Assembly (NCBI GenBank): GCA_014804225.1
Contig: JAAVAF010000136.1
Location: forward strand, 1-14,222
Reading direction: 5' to 3'
Source of the DNA: Lachnospiraceae bacterium
GTDB taxonomy: Bacteria > Bacillota > Clostridia > Lachnospirales > Lachnospiraceae
DNA length: 14,222 nt
The notes under the pieces are model-generated. The model ran no database searches, was not told the DNA's origin, and saw nothing but the letters and a program-made list of their open reading frames with translations. Shown in pieces: positions 1-6,667 of the stretch (the stretch's first letter is position 1; the number at the start of each line of letters is the position of its first letter). The translations under genes were made by a program, and so were the position numbers.

Positions 1-690
1 GGATCGATCGCAGATGTCAGGTACGAAAGCAGTCTTACAAGCTACAAGAACGCCCTTACCAAAGCGCAGAATACGCTTGACGACGCAATGGAAAAATTGG
101 ACGCTTTTGAGTCGTTTGTGGGTGACGGAACGGTTTATGCCGAGGGAAGCGGTATAGTCACGGAAGTCGGATATGAAGTGGATGATTATCTGATGAATAC
201 CGGAACGCTGATTGCCTTTGCAAAAGCTGAGGATATGACGGTATCGGTTGATGTGGCGCAGGAGGACGTTGTTACGATGAAGGTCGGTGATAGCGTGGAA
301 TTAAGTTTCTCGGCATATGAAGATGAGATTTATAATGGCGTGATTCAGTCGATCACCACAACTGCGACAAGCAGAAGTTCCGCCACAATCAGTTATCCGG
401 TGGTCATTTCCATACAAGGAGATACCTCGAAGCTTTACGGCGGTATGACGGCAGATGTGTCTTTTGTTACCGAGGAAGCGTCAGATGTCAGCTATGTTCT
501 TAGAAAAGCGATCGTAGAGGAGAACGGTAAAAACGGTCTGTACATAAAGTCGGGGGATAACTATGTCTTTGCTCCCGTCACGACCGGATTTACCAATGGA
601 GCATATATCGAAGTAAAAGATGGCATTCATGCAGGAGATTGTTATTATATCAAAACGTTGGTGAACGGAGGAAGCGCAGATGAAGAATAA
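1..690 (+). CDS. HlyD/MacA-type efflux adaptor, C-terminal part (5' end outside window)
   Basis: The frame is open from base 1, so this is the last 229 codons of a longer gene. The visible part begins in the tail of a coiled coil (SLTSYKNALTKAQNTLDDAM). It continues into a lipoyl/barrel-sandwich half (GSGIVTEVGYEVDDYLMNTG), a beta-barrel segment and a membrane-proximal end (TTGFTNGAYIEVKDGIHAGD). This is the standard C-terminal order of membrane-fusion/adaptor proteins, which link an ABC permease to outer layers of the envelope. It aligns throughout with the C-terminal third of the next gene (shared GMTADVSFVT/GMTGNVTFVT and VTTGF blocks), so the two are tandem paralogues. It overlaps the next gene by 11 bases, which suggests translational coupling. 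An internal ATG at 88 is in frame but lies in the coiled coil and is not a start. Family assignment is firm; the substrate is unknown. Confidence 0.87.
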   Translation, partial: GSIADVRYESSLTSYKNALTKAQNTLDDAMEKLDAFESFVGDGTVYAEGSGIVTEVGYEVDDYLMNTGTLIAFAKAEDMTVSVDVAQEDVVTMKVGDSVELSFSAYEDEIYNGVIQSITTTATSRSSATISYPVVISIQGDTSKLYGGMTADVSFVTEEASDVSYVLRKAIVEENGKNGLYIKSGDNYVFAPVTTGFTNGAYIEVKDGIHAGDCYYIKTLVNGGSADEE

Positions 691-2362
691 GGAAAAGATT
701 CTAATCGGCGTCGGGGCGGCGGCAGTAGCAGGAATTGCTGTCATTTCCATAGGTATTGTGGTGCGCAGAAGCGGCAAACAGGATGTGGTATACAGAGAAA
801 CCACAGTGGAGTACGGCAATCTTACGGTCGGTATTTCCGACGATTCATCAGTGGAAATCGGTACGTTAGAGCAGACATTTGATCTGGATATCCGTGCGCT
901 TGTGGACAGCGATTCCACGTCGAGCAGTCAATCGGCGGGCGGCGCATTTCCTATGGCAGGCCAAATGGGCGGCGGCAATAACGGTGGGAATGGCGGCGGT
1001 ATGATGTCCTTTGGCTCTTTCAATTCCGCATATTCCTCACAGGATCAGTCGCTTGAGGTAGCGTCTGTGGAGATTGCAATCGGGCAGGAAATCAAAGAGG
1101 GAGATGTACTCTATAAACTGACCCAGGAGAGCGTGGATGAGATCAGGGATGCGCTTTCCGAGGATATTAATGATACAAAAGCAGATTATGATGCATTACA
1201 GGTTGAGCAGCAGGCGTCAAGAACTCAGGCACAGCAAAAATATGACACATATGTCACAAATGGAAAATATGCGCAGTTAATTTATGAGAATGACTTAAGT
1301 GACTATCAGAAGAAACTGGATGATGCCATAGAGGAGGTTAATGACAAACAGGACGAATATAATGAAAAGATGCTGGAGATTTCCGAAGTTCAGGAGGAAC
1401 TTGCCGAGGCACGGAAATATTTGAAGGAAGCGCAGGGAGCAGTGTCGGAAAATTATGCAGGGCGATATGACAATGCTTATTATTATACGGTTTACTTAAA
1501 CACAAGGGATACAGCGCAGAAATTGGCAGAGGAACTTGAAGAAAAGCTTGACAACTTGAATGATGAGGCCCAGCAGACGGCGCTTGACATCCAGACGGCA
1601 GTGCGTACCATGAATCAGGCGCAGTTCGATTATGAGAAGGCGCAGTTGGAGTTAAAACAGACTTATGATATTGACGCCTATTATTTTGATGTGGCGTCAG
1701 AGTGGTACAGCATCCAGACGGCAAGCCTTGACTATGAGTTGTCACAGGCAAAGGGAAGTTATGATTCCGCAGTGGAGAAGCTGGACGAATTCGACAACTA
1801 TGTGCAGAATAACTGTGTTCTGTCTGAGTATAGTGGTGTGATAACCGATGTCATACTTTCGGAAGGAGATACCATATCGGGGGGAAGCAGCCTTGTGGTA
1901 TTGTATGACCAAACGGCAGTGACGATGGATGTTTCCCTCGGCGAAGATGATTACAATGCCATTGACAAAGAGGGTGCAGTCAATATTACATATACCGCAT
2001 ATCCGGATTTGGTTTATTCCGGTATTATATCGGAAGTGTCAGATGCGGAATATGACAGCAGTACGAGCTCCGTTTATTATACGGTCACAGTAACGGTGCA
2101 GGGTGATGTGTCCGGGTTATATGAGGGAATGACAGGCAACGTGACGTTTGTGACAAATGAAACAAAGGCAGTTTGTTACGTTTCTAACAGGGCAATATCA
2201 AGGGAAGGCACGCACTCGTATGTAAAAATGCGTGATGAGAGCGGAAAGGTGATTAAAAAGGAAGTTACCACGGGATTTTCTGATGGCGTGAATGTTGAAA
2301 TTATTGAAGGGCTTTCGGAAGGGGACGTTGTTTTAATCGAAAGTAAGGTGGGTGAAGCATGA
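680..2362 (+). CDS. HlyD/MacA-type efflux adaptor protein with Gly/Met-rich loop
   Basis: A 560-residue adaptor of a MacAB-like efflux system. Residues 7-28 form one hydrophobic N-terminal anchor with no lipobox, so most of the protein should be extracytoplasmic. A Gly/Met/Asn-rich low-complexity stretch follows at about 87-112 (AGQMGGGNNGGNGGGMMSFG). Next come a barrel-sandwich half (IAIGQEIKEGDVLYKL, about 132-147), a long acidic coiled coil (about 150-375), the second half (SGVITDVILSEGDTI) and a beta-barrel ending in VTTGFSDGVNVEIIEGLSEGD. The ATG at 680 has GGAGG at 667-671 with an 8-base spacer and lies inside the end of the previous adaptor gene. The stop overlaps the permease start by four bases (ATGA), so the genes form one translational unit. 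It is paralogous to the upstream partial gene. The Gly/Met loop between the first strands and the lipoyl half is not a usual part of the family. Substrate unknown. Confidence 0.92.
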   Translation: MKNKEKILIGVGAAAVAGIAVISIGIVVRRSGKQDVVYRETTVEYGNLTVGISDDSSVEIGTLEQTFDLDIRALVDSDSTSSSQSAGGAFPMAGQMGGGNNGGNGGGMMSFGSFNSAYSSQDQSLEVASVEIAIGQEIKEGDVLYKLTQESVDEIRDALSEDINDTKADYDALQVEQQASRTQAQQKYDTYVTNGKYAQLIYENDLSDYQKKLDDAIEEVNDKQDEYNEKMLEISEVQEELAEARKYLKEAQGAVSENYAGRYDNAYYYTVYLNTRDTAQKLAEELEEKLDNLNDEAQQTALDIQTAVRTMNQAQFDYEKAQLELKQTYDIDAYYFDVASEWYSIQTASLDYELSQAKGSYDSAVEKLDEFDNYVQNNCVLSEYSGVITDVILSEGDTISGGSSLVVLYDQTAVTMDVSLGEDDYNAIDKEGAVNITYTAYPDLVYSGIISEVSDAEYDSSTSSVYYTVTVTVQGDVSGLYEGMTGNVTFVTNETKAVCYVSNRAISREGTHSYVKMRDESGKVIKKEVTTGFSDGVNVEIIEGLSEGDVVLIESKVGEA

Positions 2363-3753
2363 GAATTTCGGAGTTATTAAGGCTTGTGATAATTAATCTT
2401 TCACAGAATAAATTTAAAGTGATACTCACTTCCGTTGGTATTATCGTCGGCTCCGCTACGATTATGATGGTACTTGCTATAGGAACGGGCGGTAAGCTTG
2501 AGGTTGCGGAGCAGTTCAAGAATCTCAATGCGGGAGCCATTGACATTTCTTATGAATCGAATGCCATATCGTTTGAAGGCGGCAGAAACAGAAACGGTGG
2601 TGGCGGTGGAATGCCTTCAGGTGGCAGAATGCCGGCAGGCGGCGGAAACAGAGGTGGTGGTGCTGGCGGCTTTGGCGGCGGAATGCCGCAAGGAGGTCCC
2701 GGCGGCGGAATGCTACCGGGAGGTATGGGAGAAGGGTTCGGAGGCGGTTTCGGCAGAGATAATGACCGTATGAACATGGAAAAAATTGTGCTTTCCACCG
2801 ATGACATGGAAGATCTTGAAGTGTTTGTGCCGGATATCTCCGATGTGACGATTTCTTATACGACGACATCCGAGGTTGAGGGCGGAGAACTTGAGGAGGC
2901 AGGCTCTTATACGATTGCCGGGGTGAAAAGCAATTATATGGAAATCAGTAACCTTTCGATGATTATCGGAGAATTTTTGAGCAGTGAAAACGATGAAAAC
3001 AAAGAAAAGTATTGTGTACTCGGTTATTCTACGGCGAAAGAGATCTTTGGAAGCGTTTATTCGGGGTATGGCGATGTGGTTTATATTGACGCAAGACCAT
3101 ATGTGGTTAGTGGAGTACTGGAAGAGATGGGAAGTGTATCGTCGGGTATCAGCCCCGATACGGCAATTTTTATCCCTTATGACACAGGTGTCAAGTATAT
3201 TACAGGACAGGACATTAGCCCAACCATTACGGTAATTGCCGCTGATGTCAACAATGTTGATACGGTAATTGAGAATATCGAAACGGTTCTTGCCGACAGC
3301 TACGCCAATGCGGAATTTACGATTTCCGATGCGGGGACAAAAATGGAGGCGGCTTCAAAATCAAATGATACGTTGCAGCTTTTGCTGGTGGCAATGGCGG
3401 CGATCGTGTTTGTCGTGGGCGGTATCGGTATTATGAATGTCCTCTTTGTGTCGGTAAAGGAACGGACGAACGAAATCGGTATTTTGAAAGCGTTAGGATG
3501 TTCGAAACGCGATATTCTTTTGGAGTTTTTGTTTGAGGCGTGTTTTATGAGTTTTATCGGGGCAATACTCGGCGTACTTGCCGCGCTTGGTGTGACGCCT
3601 ATTATAGAGGGCTTTTCTGTCAGGGTGGAGTTGTCTGTTTCCGGTGCGCTGTTATCTCTTGCTTTTGGCGTGATAACGGGTAGCATTTTCGGATTTTATC
3701 CGGCATATAAGGCGTCATCGCTGATCCCTGTTGTGGCGTTAAATCAGGAATAA
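2359..3753 (+). CDS. MacB/FtsX-type ABC transporter permease with Gly/Met-rich insert
   Basis: A 464-residue permease with the MacB layout. Transmembrane helix 1 is at about 21-42 (VILTSVGIIVGSATIMMVLAIG), followed by a large extracytoplasmic domain and three C-terminal helices at about 340-365, 388-412 and 425-448. Family hallmarks are the IGIMNVLFVSVKERTNEIGI segment with KALGCSKRDIL after it, and the terminal YPAYKASSLIPVVAL. Residues 74-133 (bases 2578-2757) are an almost pure Gly/Met/Pro/Arg stretch (GMPSGG, RMPAGGG, GGMPQGG, GGMLPGGM) inserted near the base of the extracytoplasmic domain. MacB-type permeases do not normally have such an insert. The start ATG overlaps the preceding stop. 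The TAA stop overlaps the first base pairs of the repeat that follows. Its ATPase is almost certainly the gene at 4716, two genes on. MacB-like pumps export peptides, antibiotics or siderophores by a mechanotransmission cycle; nothing here identifies the cargo. Confidence 0.94.
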   Translation: MRISELLRLVIINLSQNKFKVILTSVGIIVGSATIMMVLAIGTGGKLEVAEQFKNLNAGAIDISYESNAISFEGGRNRNGGGGGMPSGGRMPAGGGNRGGGAGGFGGGMPQGGPGGGMLPGGMGEGFGGGFGRDNDRMNMEKIVLSTDDMEDLEVFVPDISDVTISYTTTSEVEGGELEEAGSYTIAGVKSNYMEISNLSMIIGEFLSSENDENKEKYCVLGYSTAKEIFGSVYSGYGDVVYIDARPYVVSGVLEEMGSVSSGISPDTAIFIPYDTGVKYITGQDISPTITVIAADVNNVDTVIENIETVLADSYANAEFTISDAGTKMEAASKSNDTLQLLLVAMAAIVFVVGGIGIMNVLFVSVKERTNEIGILKALGCSKRDILLEFLFEACFMSFIGAILGVLAALGVTPIIEGFSVRVELSVSGALLSLAFGVITGSIFGFYPAYKASSLIPVVALNQE

Positions 3754-3780
3754 AAAAATCGAGTGCCAGCGCACTCGATT
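3751..3780 (-). terminator. Candidate intrinsic terminator for the minus strand
   Basis: Read on the minus strand, the perfect 10-base stem AATCGAGTGC/GCACTCGATT with loop GCTG runs directly into a T tract (complement of the A run at 3752-3758). This is a classic rho-independent signature. No minus-strand gene is visible here, so it may be simply part of the repeat, or a guard against antisense transcription into the permease. Confidence 0.5.
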
Positions 3781-3781
3781 G

Positions 3782-3803
3782 CAAAAAGCTTCGCTTTTTG
3801 TTT
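3782..3803 (+). terminator. Possible weak terminator after the permease
   Basis: An 8-base stem CAAAAAGC/GCTTTTTG with a TTC triloop, its 3' arm rich in T and followed by TTT. It could partly end transcripts leaving the permease gene. The stem is AT-rich, so efficiency is doubtful, and some read-through to the downstream ATPase would be expected if the cluster is one operon. Confidence 0.33.
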
Positions 3804-3835
3804 AAATGATTTACGCTACTGCAATTTCCTATAAG

Positions 3836-3931
3836 ATAAAAATGCAAGCTCGGCAGCTTGCGTTCAAAGAATTTGCAAAGCAAATTCTTCCTAAATGATT
3901 TATACTTTCGCAAGTTCCTATATAATAAAAA
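3836..3931 (+). repeat. Modular double-hairpin repeat, copy 2
   Basis: Same layout as copy 1. It has ATAAAAA (3836-3842), hairpin 1 (GCAAGCT 3844-3850, loop CGGC, AGCTTGC 3855-3861), hairpin 2 (AAGAATTTGC 3867-3876, loop AAA, GCAAATTCTT 3880-3889), then the tail TAAATGATTTATACT up to TTCCTATATAATAAAAA. The hairpin arms share no sequence with copy 1, yet both stems are perfectly paired. The tail is nearly identical in all copies. Confidence 0.8.
3899..3926 (+). promoter_or_regulatory. Possible promoter in the tail of repeat copy 2
   Basis: TTTATA (3899-3904), a 16-base spacer and a consensus TATAAT (3921-3926), about 33 bases before the GTG start at 3959. The -10 box is perfect, the -35 box matches 4 of 6. 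In the other two copies the same position reads TATAAG or TATAGG, so only this copy has the consensus box. It would give the Gly-rich protein, ATPase and LRR genes their own promoter. Confidence 0.38.
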
Positions 3932-3958
3932 CGTAAGATTTGTATGAGGTGAAATATC

Positions 3959-4702
3959 GTGAAGAAAAGAAAAATTATCATTTGTGTTTTGCTAGTTTTC
4001 TTCGTAGCGGCAGCAGGCGTGGGGAGCTATTTTGTTCATTCGCAGAGAACCCGCGCGGCGGTTAGTAATCAAGAGATTGTCCTGGAGGAAGGGCAGGAAC
4101 TTTTGTACGCAAAAATAACTTCCATTTCAGGCAATGAGATGGATTATGCGCTGCTTGAGGCGCAAACAATTGATTTGGAAGAGATGGGAAACGGAAGGAA
4201 CGGTAGGGATCAAGATGCAGGCGGAAGGTCGTCGGACGGTGATATGCCGTCAGGAGGCGGACCAACGTCGAATGGTGATATGCCGTCAGGAGGTGGACCA
4301 ACGTCGAACAGTGATATGCCGTCGGGAGGCGGAAGGTCGTCGAACGGTGATATGCCGTCGGGTGGTGGGCAACCGTCAGGAGGTGGACCATCCTTTAATG
4401 GTGATATGCCATCAAGTAATCAGAATGGAAATATGGCGGATCGCGCAGCTGCGTCAGATGAACAGAACAGGAAATCAACAAGAGAAAAGTCAAATGCAGA
4501 TACACAAAATAGAACAATGACTACTTATACAGAAACAGGAAAGACAGGGCAGATACAGATTCCCGTAGGGACAGATGTGGAAACAAAGCTTGGCACAATC
4601 ACGACTTTTTCACGCTTATCAAACGGGGACACCATCCGAATGCTGATGCAAAAATCTGACAACGGCGGCGAAGATTTGTTGAAAATCTGGATTGTGGAAT
4701 AA
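3959..4702 (+). CDS. Membrane-anchored Gly/Ser/Met-Pro repeat protein, function unknown
   Basis: A 247-residue protein that I do not recognise as a named family. It has one N-terminal hydrophobic helix (about 6-26, IIICVLLVFFVAAAGVGSYF) after a KKRK start, so it is likely a membrane anchor with the rest outside. A short globular part follows (about 38-77, EEGQELLYAKITSISGNEMD). Then come a 60-residue low-complexity region built from the 12-residue unit GDMPSGGGPTSN (about 94-153), a polar linker, and a C-terminal beta-rich part (about 190-247). The GTG start has GAGGTG at 3946-3951 with a 7-base spacer. It lies 13 bases upstream of the ATPase gene and clearly belongs to the efflux cluster. 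The MPSGGG motif also occurs in the insert of the permease two genes back, which suggests that the two proteins share a function or exchanged sequence. An accessory or metal-interacting role is only a guess. Confidence 0.78.
   Translation: MKKRKIIICVLLVFFVAAAGVGSYFVHSQRTRAAVSNQEIVLEEGQELLYAKITSISGNEMDYALLEAQTIDLEEMGNGRNGRDQDAGGRSSDGDMPSGGGPTSNGDMPSGGGPTSNSDMPSGGGRSSNGDMPSGGGQPSGGGPSFNGDMPSSNQNGNMADRAAASDEQNRKSTREKSNADTQNRTMTTYTETGKTGQIQIPVGTDVETKLGTITTFSRLSNGDTIRMLMQKSDNGGEDLLKIWIVE
4238..4417 (+). repeat. Coding 36-base tandem repeat (GDMPSGGGPTSN units)
   Basis: Copies start at 4238, 4274, 4310, 4346 and 4400. The first four are exactly 36 bases apart. The fourth is lengthened by 18 bases, again a multiple of the codon. 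The repeats lie within the gene at 3959 and keep its frame. High identity at the DNA level suggests recent slippage or recombination and likely length variation between strains. Confidence 0.9.
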
Positions 4703-4715
4703 AGGGAGCAGGATT

Positions 4716-5414
4716 ATGCAGGAAAATATCCAAGAAAATATTATAGAAATCAAAGACGTCAACAAAGGCTATAATCTGGGTGATGAGAAAGTTCCCGTCC
4801 TCAAGGATATCAATTTCACAGTGAAAAAAGGCGAATTTGTGGCGATTTTGGGACCGTCGGGCTCAGGCAAAACTACTCTTATGAACATTATCGGCTGCAT
4901 GGATTTATTGGATTCTGGCGAATATTACCTAAACGGCAGAGCGATACATGACACGCAGGAAAGCGAGCTGACAGAAGTACGAAATAAGGAAATCGGATTT
5001 ATTTTTCAGAATTATCAACTTATTCCGACCTACAATGTCATGCAGAATATTATTATGCCCTTGCTGATTCGCGGTATGGGGCACAGAGAGGCGAAAAAAC
5101 AATGCAGTGAAATTGTAAAGCTTTTGGGAATCGACCACCGTCTTGACCACAGACCGAACGAACTTTCAGGTGGTCAAAAACAACGTGTGTCCATTGCAAG
5201 GGCGTTGGCTTCGGAGCCGGCAATTCTCCTTGCCGACGAGCCGACCGGAGCGCTCGACAGCGCCAGCGGACAGGAGGTGCTGAAACTTTTTGGCAAGTTG
5301 AACCAGATGGGCAACACCATTGTCATGATTACCCACGACTTAAAAGTGGCAAAGGCGGCACAGCGCATTGTGCGTATTGTGGATGGCTGTTTATCGGAAT
5401 ATGAGGAAGCATAG
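4716..5414 (+). CDS. MacB/LolD-type ABC transporter ATP-binding protein
   Basis: A 232-residue stand-alone ATPase with every motif intact: Walker A GPSGSGKT (46-53), Q-loop Gln98 in FIFQNYQLIP, signature LSGGQ (150-154), Walker B ILLADE with catalytic Glu175, D-loop GALD and switch His207 in MITHD. Length and the NYQLIPTYNVMQNI segment place it with the MacB/LolD/SalX class that serves FtsX-type permeases, so its partner is the permease at 2359. The ATG at 4716 is preferred: GGGAG lies at 4704-4708 with a 7-base spacer. A longer reading from TTG at 4692 would overlap the previous gene and has no ribosome site. It is 13 bases after the Gly-rich gene and 14 bases before the LRR gene. The permease and ATPase are separated by the repeats and the Gly-rich gene, an unusual arrangement for this family. 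Confidence 0.96.
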   Translation: MQENIQENIIEIKDVNKGYNLGDEKVPVLKDINFTVKKGEFVAILGPSGSGKTTLMNIIGCMDLLDSGEYYLNGRAIHDTQESELTEVRNKEIGFIFQNYQLIPTYNVMQNIIMPLLIRGMGHREAKKQCSEIVKLLGIDHRLDHRPNELSGGQKQRVSIARALASEPAILLADEPTGALDSASGQEVLKLFGKLNQMGNTIVMITHDLKVAKAAQRIVRIVDGCLSEYEEA

Positions 5415-5428
5415 GGAGGAGGCAGTAT

Positions 5429-6439
5429 ATGTCAAAAAATGTGTTGAATAAATGGACAGCGCTGATACTTGCAGTCGTTATTGTCATCGGAGCGATGCCT
5501 GTTTCTACAGTAAAGGCAGCAGGTGAAACGTGGCTGAATCTTGGTGATGGGAATTATGTGCTGAGTGGAACGGATATCAAGGTGCAGATTTCCGGTGACA
5601 CAATCCATGTATCGGGAAACGGGGCGATTCCGGATTATGATGAGCGGACACTTTCTCAGCGTCCGTGGCATAAATCCACCTGCAAACATCTCATCATCGA
5701 CAATACAATCACGTCCGTAGGTACTTATGCGTTTGCGTCGCTCACGCAATTGAAGCACGTTACATTGAGCAGTACCACGTTTATTGCAGATAAAAGCAGC
5801 TTTTCGGGAATTGCGTATGCGCCGACTTTTCGCATTTTGGGATACGCGGAAATGGTTACTGATATTGGGACGATACCATATAGCAGTCTTGACAGCATAA
5901 AAGCATTTGCGCAGAAGAACAACAATAATGCTTATTTTTTGCTGGATCATTCTTACATGGTGCCCCTTTTTCAAAACAGCACCAATCCGACCATTTCGAA
6001 TGTGTACTGCGCGTATGATACATTTACCCCGTGGGTAGATGACAAGACGGATTACGATTATAATGGAAATCAATATACGGAATTTTGCGAATTGCTCAGC
6101 AGTTCTTCCGACGGTTATCTGGAATTGAGTGCGGAGAAACTGTATGCGGATAAAGCGGTTTATGAGTTATTTTCTACGGTGATTGGGGATAATACTTTTG
6201 CGTATACCTTTTCGATGAGTATGCAGAGGAACGATATTGTTTCCGTGACGCGAACGCTTGAGCCGATGATTTACCGGATTACGCTGCCCGATGAATATAT
6301 CGAGGCAGGAAGAACATTCAAAATTATTTCCACAGGACGGGGTAGTGTGGAAGTTCTTGATGATTTGGATTTTGATGACACAACTGTCACTTTTTTAACC
6401 AAAATTCCACAGGCGGTTTTTGCCGTCGTATATCAGTAA
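5429..6439 (+). CDS. Secreted protein with a short BspA-like leucine-rich-repeat segment
   Basis: A 336-residue protein with a clear Sec signal peptide (basic MSKNVLNK, hydrophobic core to about residue 24, likely cleavage after VKA near 31). Residues 50-130 hold repeats of the BspA/LRR_5 type: DYDERTLSQRPWHKSTCKHL, then LIIDNTITSVGTYAFASL and LKHVTLSS. The rest, about 160-336, is a beta-rich region with no motif I recognise (PTISNVYCAYDTFTPW; YIEAGRTFKIIS). There is no C-terminal LPXTG or membrane anchor, so it should be released or held non-covalently. A very strong ribosome site (AGGGAGGAGG, 5413-5422) overlaps the ATPase stop, so it is the last gene of the efflux cluster. LRR_5 domains usually bind proteins or surfaces. 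A secreted partner or client of the pump is possible but unproven. Confidence 0.85.
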   Translation: MSKNVLNKWTALILAVVIVIGAMPVSTVKAAGETWLNLGDGNYVLSGTDIKVQISGDTIHVSGNGAIPDYDERTLSQRPWHKSTCKHLIIDNTITSVGTYAFASLTQLKHVTLSSTTFIADKSSFSGIAYAPTFRILGYAEMVTDIGTIPYSSLDSIKAFAQKNNNNAYFLLDHSYMVPLFQNSTNPTISNVYCAYDTFTPWVDDKTDYDYNGNQYTEFCELLSSSSDGYLELSAEKLYADKAVYELFSTVIGDNTFAYTFSMSMQRNDIVSVTRTLEPMIYRITLPDEYIEAGRTFKIISTGRGSVEVLDDLDFDDTTVTFLTKIPQAVFAVVYQ

Positions 6440-6490
6440 CCATGTGGTGTTGTCGCGTAAAAGGGTTTTGATATGGAATAACAATTTGGA

Positions 6491-6519
6491 TTGAGAATAT
6501 AGTCTTTTTCTGCTATATT
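6491..6519 (+). promoter_or_regulatory. Strong sigma-A-type promoter before the hairpin chain
   Basis: TTGAGA (6491-6496, 5 of 6), a 17-base spacer, and TATATT (6514-6519, 5 of 6). A start near 6526 would place the RNA's 5' end at the first hairpin. The promoter lies 50 bases after the LRR gene stop and reads toward the gene that opens at 6762. Confidence 0.55.
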
Positions 6520-6524
6520 TATAT

Positions 6525-6650
6525 AGATGGCGATTAATTATCGCCATCTGCGCCGAGCATGGTCGCTTTGCGACATCTACATATTCGTGCGAGTGCGCAT
6601 CCCTTGGAGGGACTATATATTTGGCGATTTTTAATCACCAAATATATAGT
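6525..6650 (+). ncRNA. Chain of hairpins: candidate structured RNA or leader
   Basis: Almost every base can pair. Stem a is AGATGGCGAT/ATCGCCATCT (6525-6534 with 6540-6549). Stem b is GTCGC/GCGAC with a TTT loop (6562-6574). TGCGC/GCGCA (6549-6553 with 6595-6599) can close around b, giving an alternative to the last pair of a. Stem c is CCCT/AGGG (6601-6611). Stem d is an 18-base stem with one mismatch (6612-6629 with 6633-6650, loop TTT). The segment starts at the expected transcription start and is followed by a repeat ending in a terminator-like hairpin. A small RNA or an attenuating leader for the next gene would both fit. I recognise no known RNA family. Confidence 0.48.
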
Positions 6651-6667
6651 AGTGAAAAGGCTATATT

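Larger units (their letters stand above)
3750..3842 (+). repeat. Modular double-hairpin repeat, copy 1
   Basis: First of three copies of a roughly 95-base element in this window. The order is ATAAAAA (3750-3756), hairpin 1 (10-base arms 3757-3766 and 3771-3780, loop CAGC), hairpin 2 (arms 3782-3789 and 3793-3800, loop TTC), then a conserved tail that starts TAAATGATTTACGCT and ends TTCCTATAAGATAAAAA. The first ATAAAAA contains the permease stop codon. The last ATAAAAA (3836-3842) is shared with copy 2, so the copies are fused head to tail. Confidence 0.8.

Noticed and set aside
2550..2807. Proline-rich minus-strand frame
   Set aside because: It is the antisense of the Gly-rich insert in the permease; long proline runs are expected from glycine codons read backward.
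3757..3889. Integron attC site or phage attachment site
   Set aside because: There is no attC R-box pattern and no integrase or tRNA nearby. A third inverted copy elsewhere fits a dispersed repeat better.
4238..4417. Regular 36-base repeats considered as a CRISPR array
   Set aside because: The units are contiguous without unique spacers and encode an in-frame protein repeat. No cas genes are present.
4692..4715. TTG start extending the ATPase by eight residues
   Set aside because: It overlaps the preceding gene and lacks a ribosome site, while ATG 4716 has an ideal one.
5432..6073. 213-residue minus-strand frame opposite the LRR gene
   Set aside because: It has no ribosome site and no domain, and the plus strand has a clear signal peptide and LRR there.
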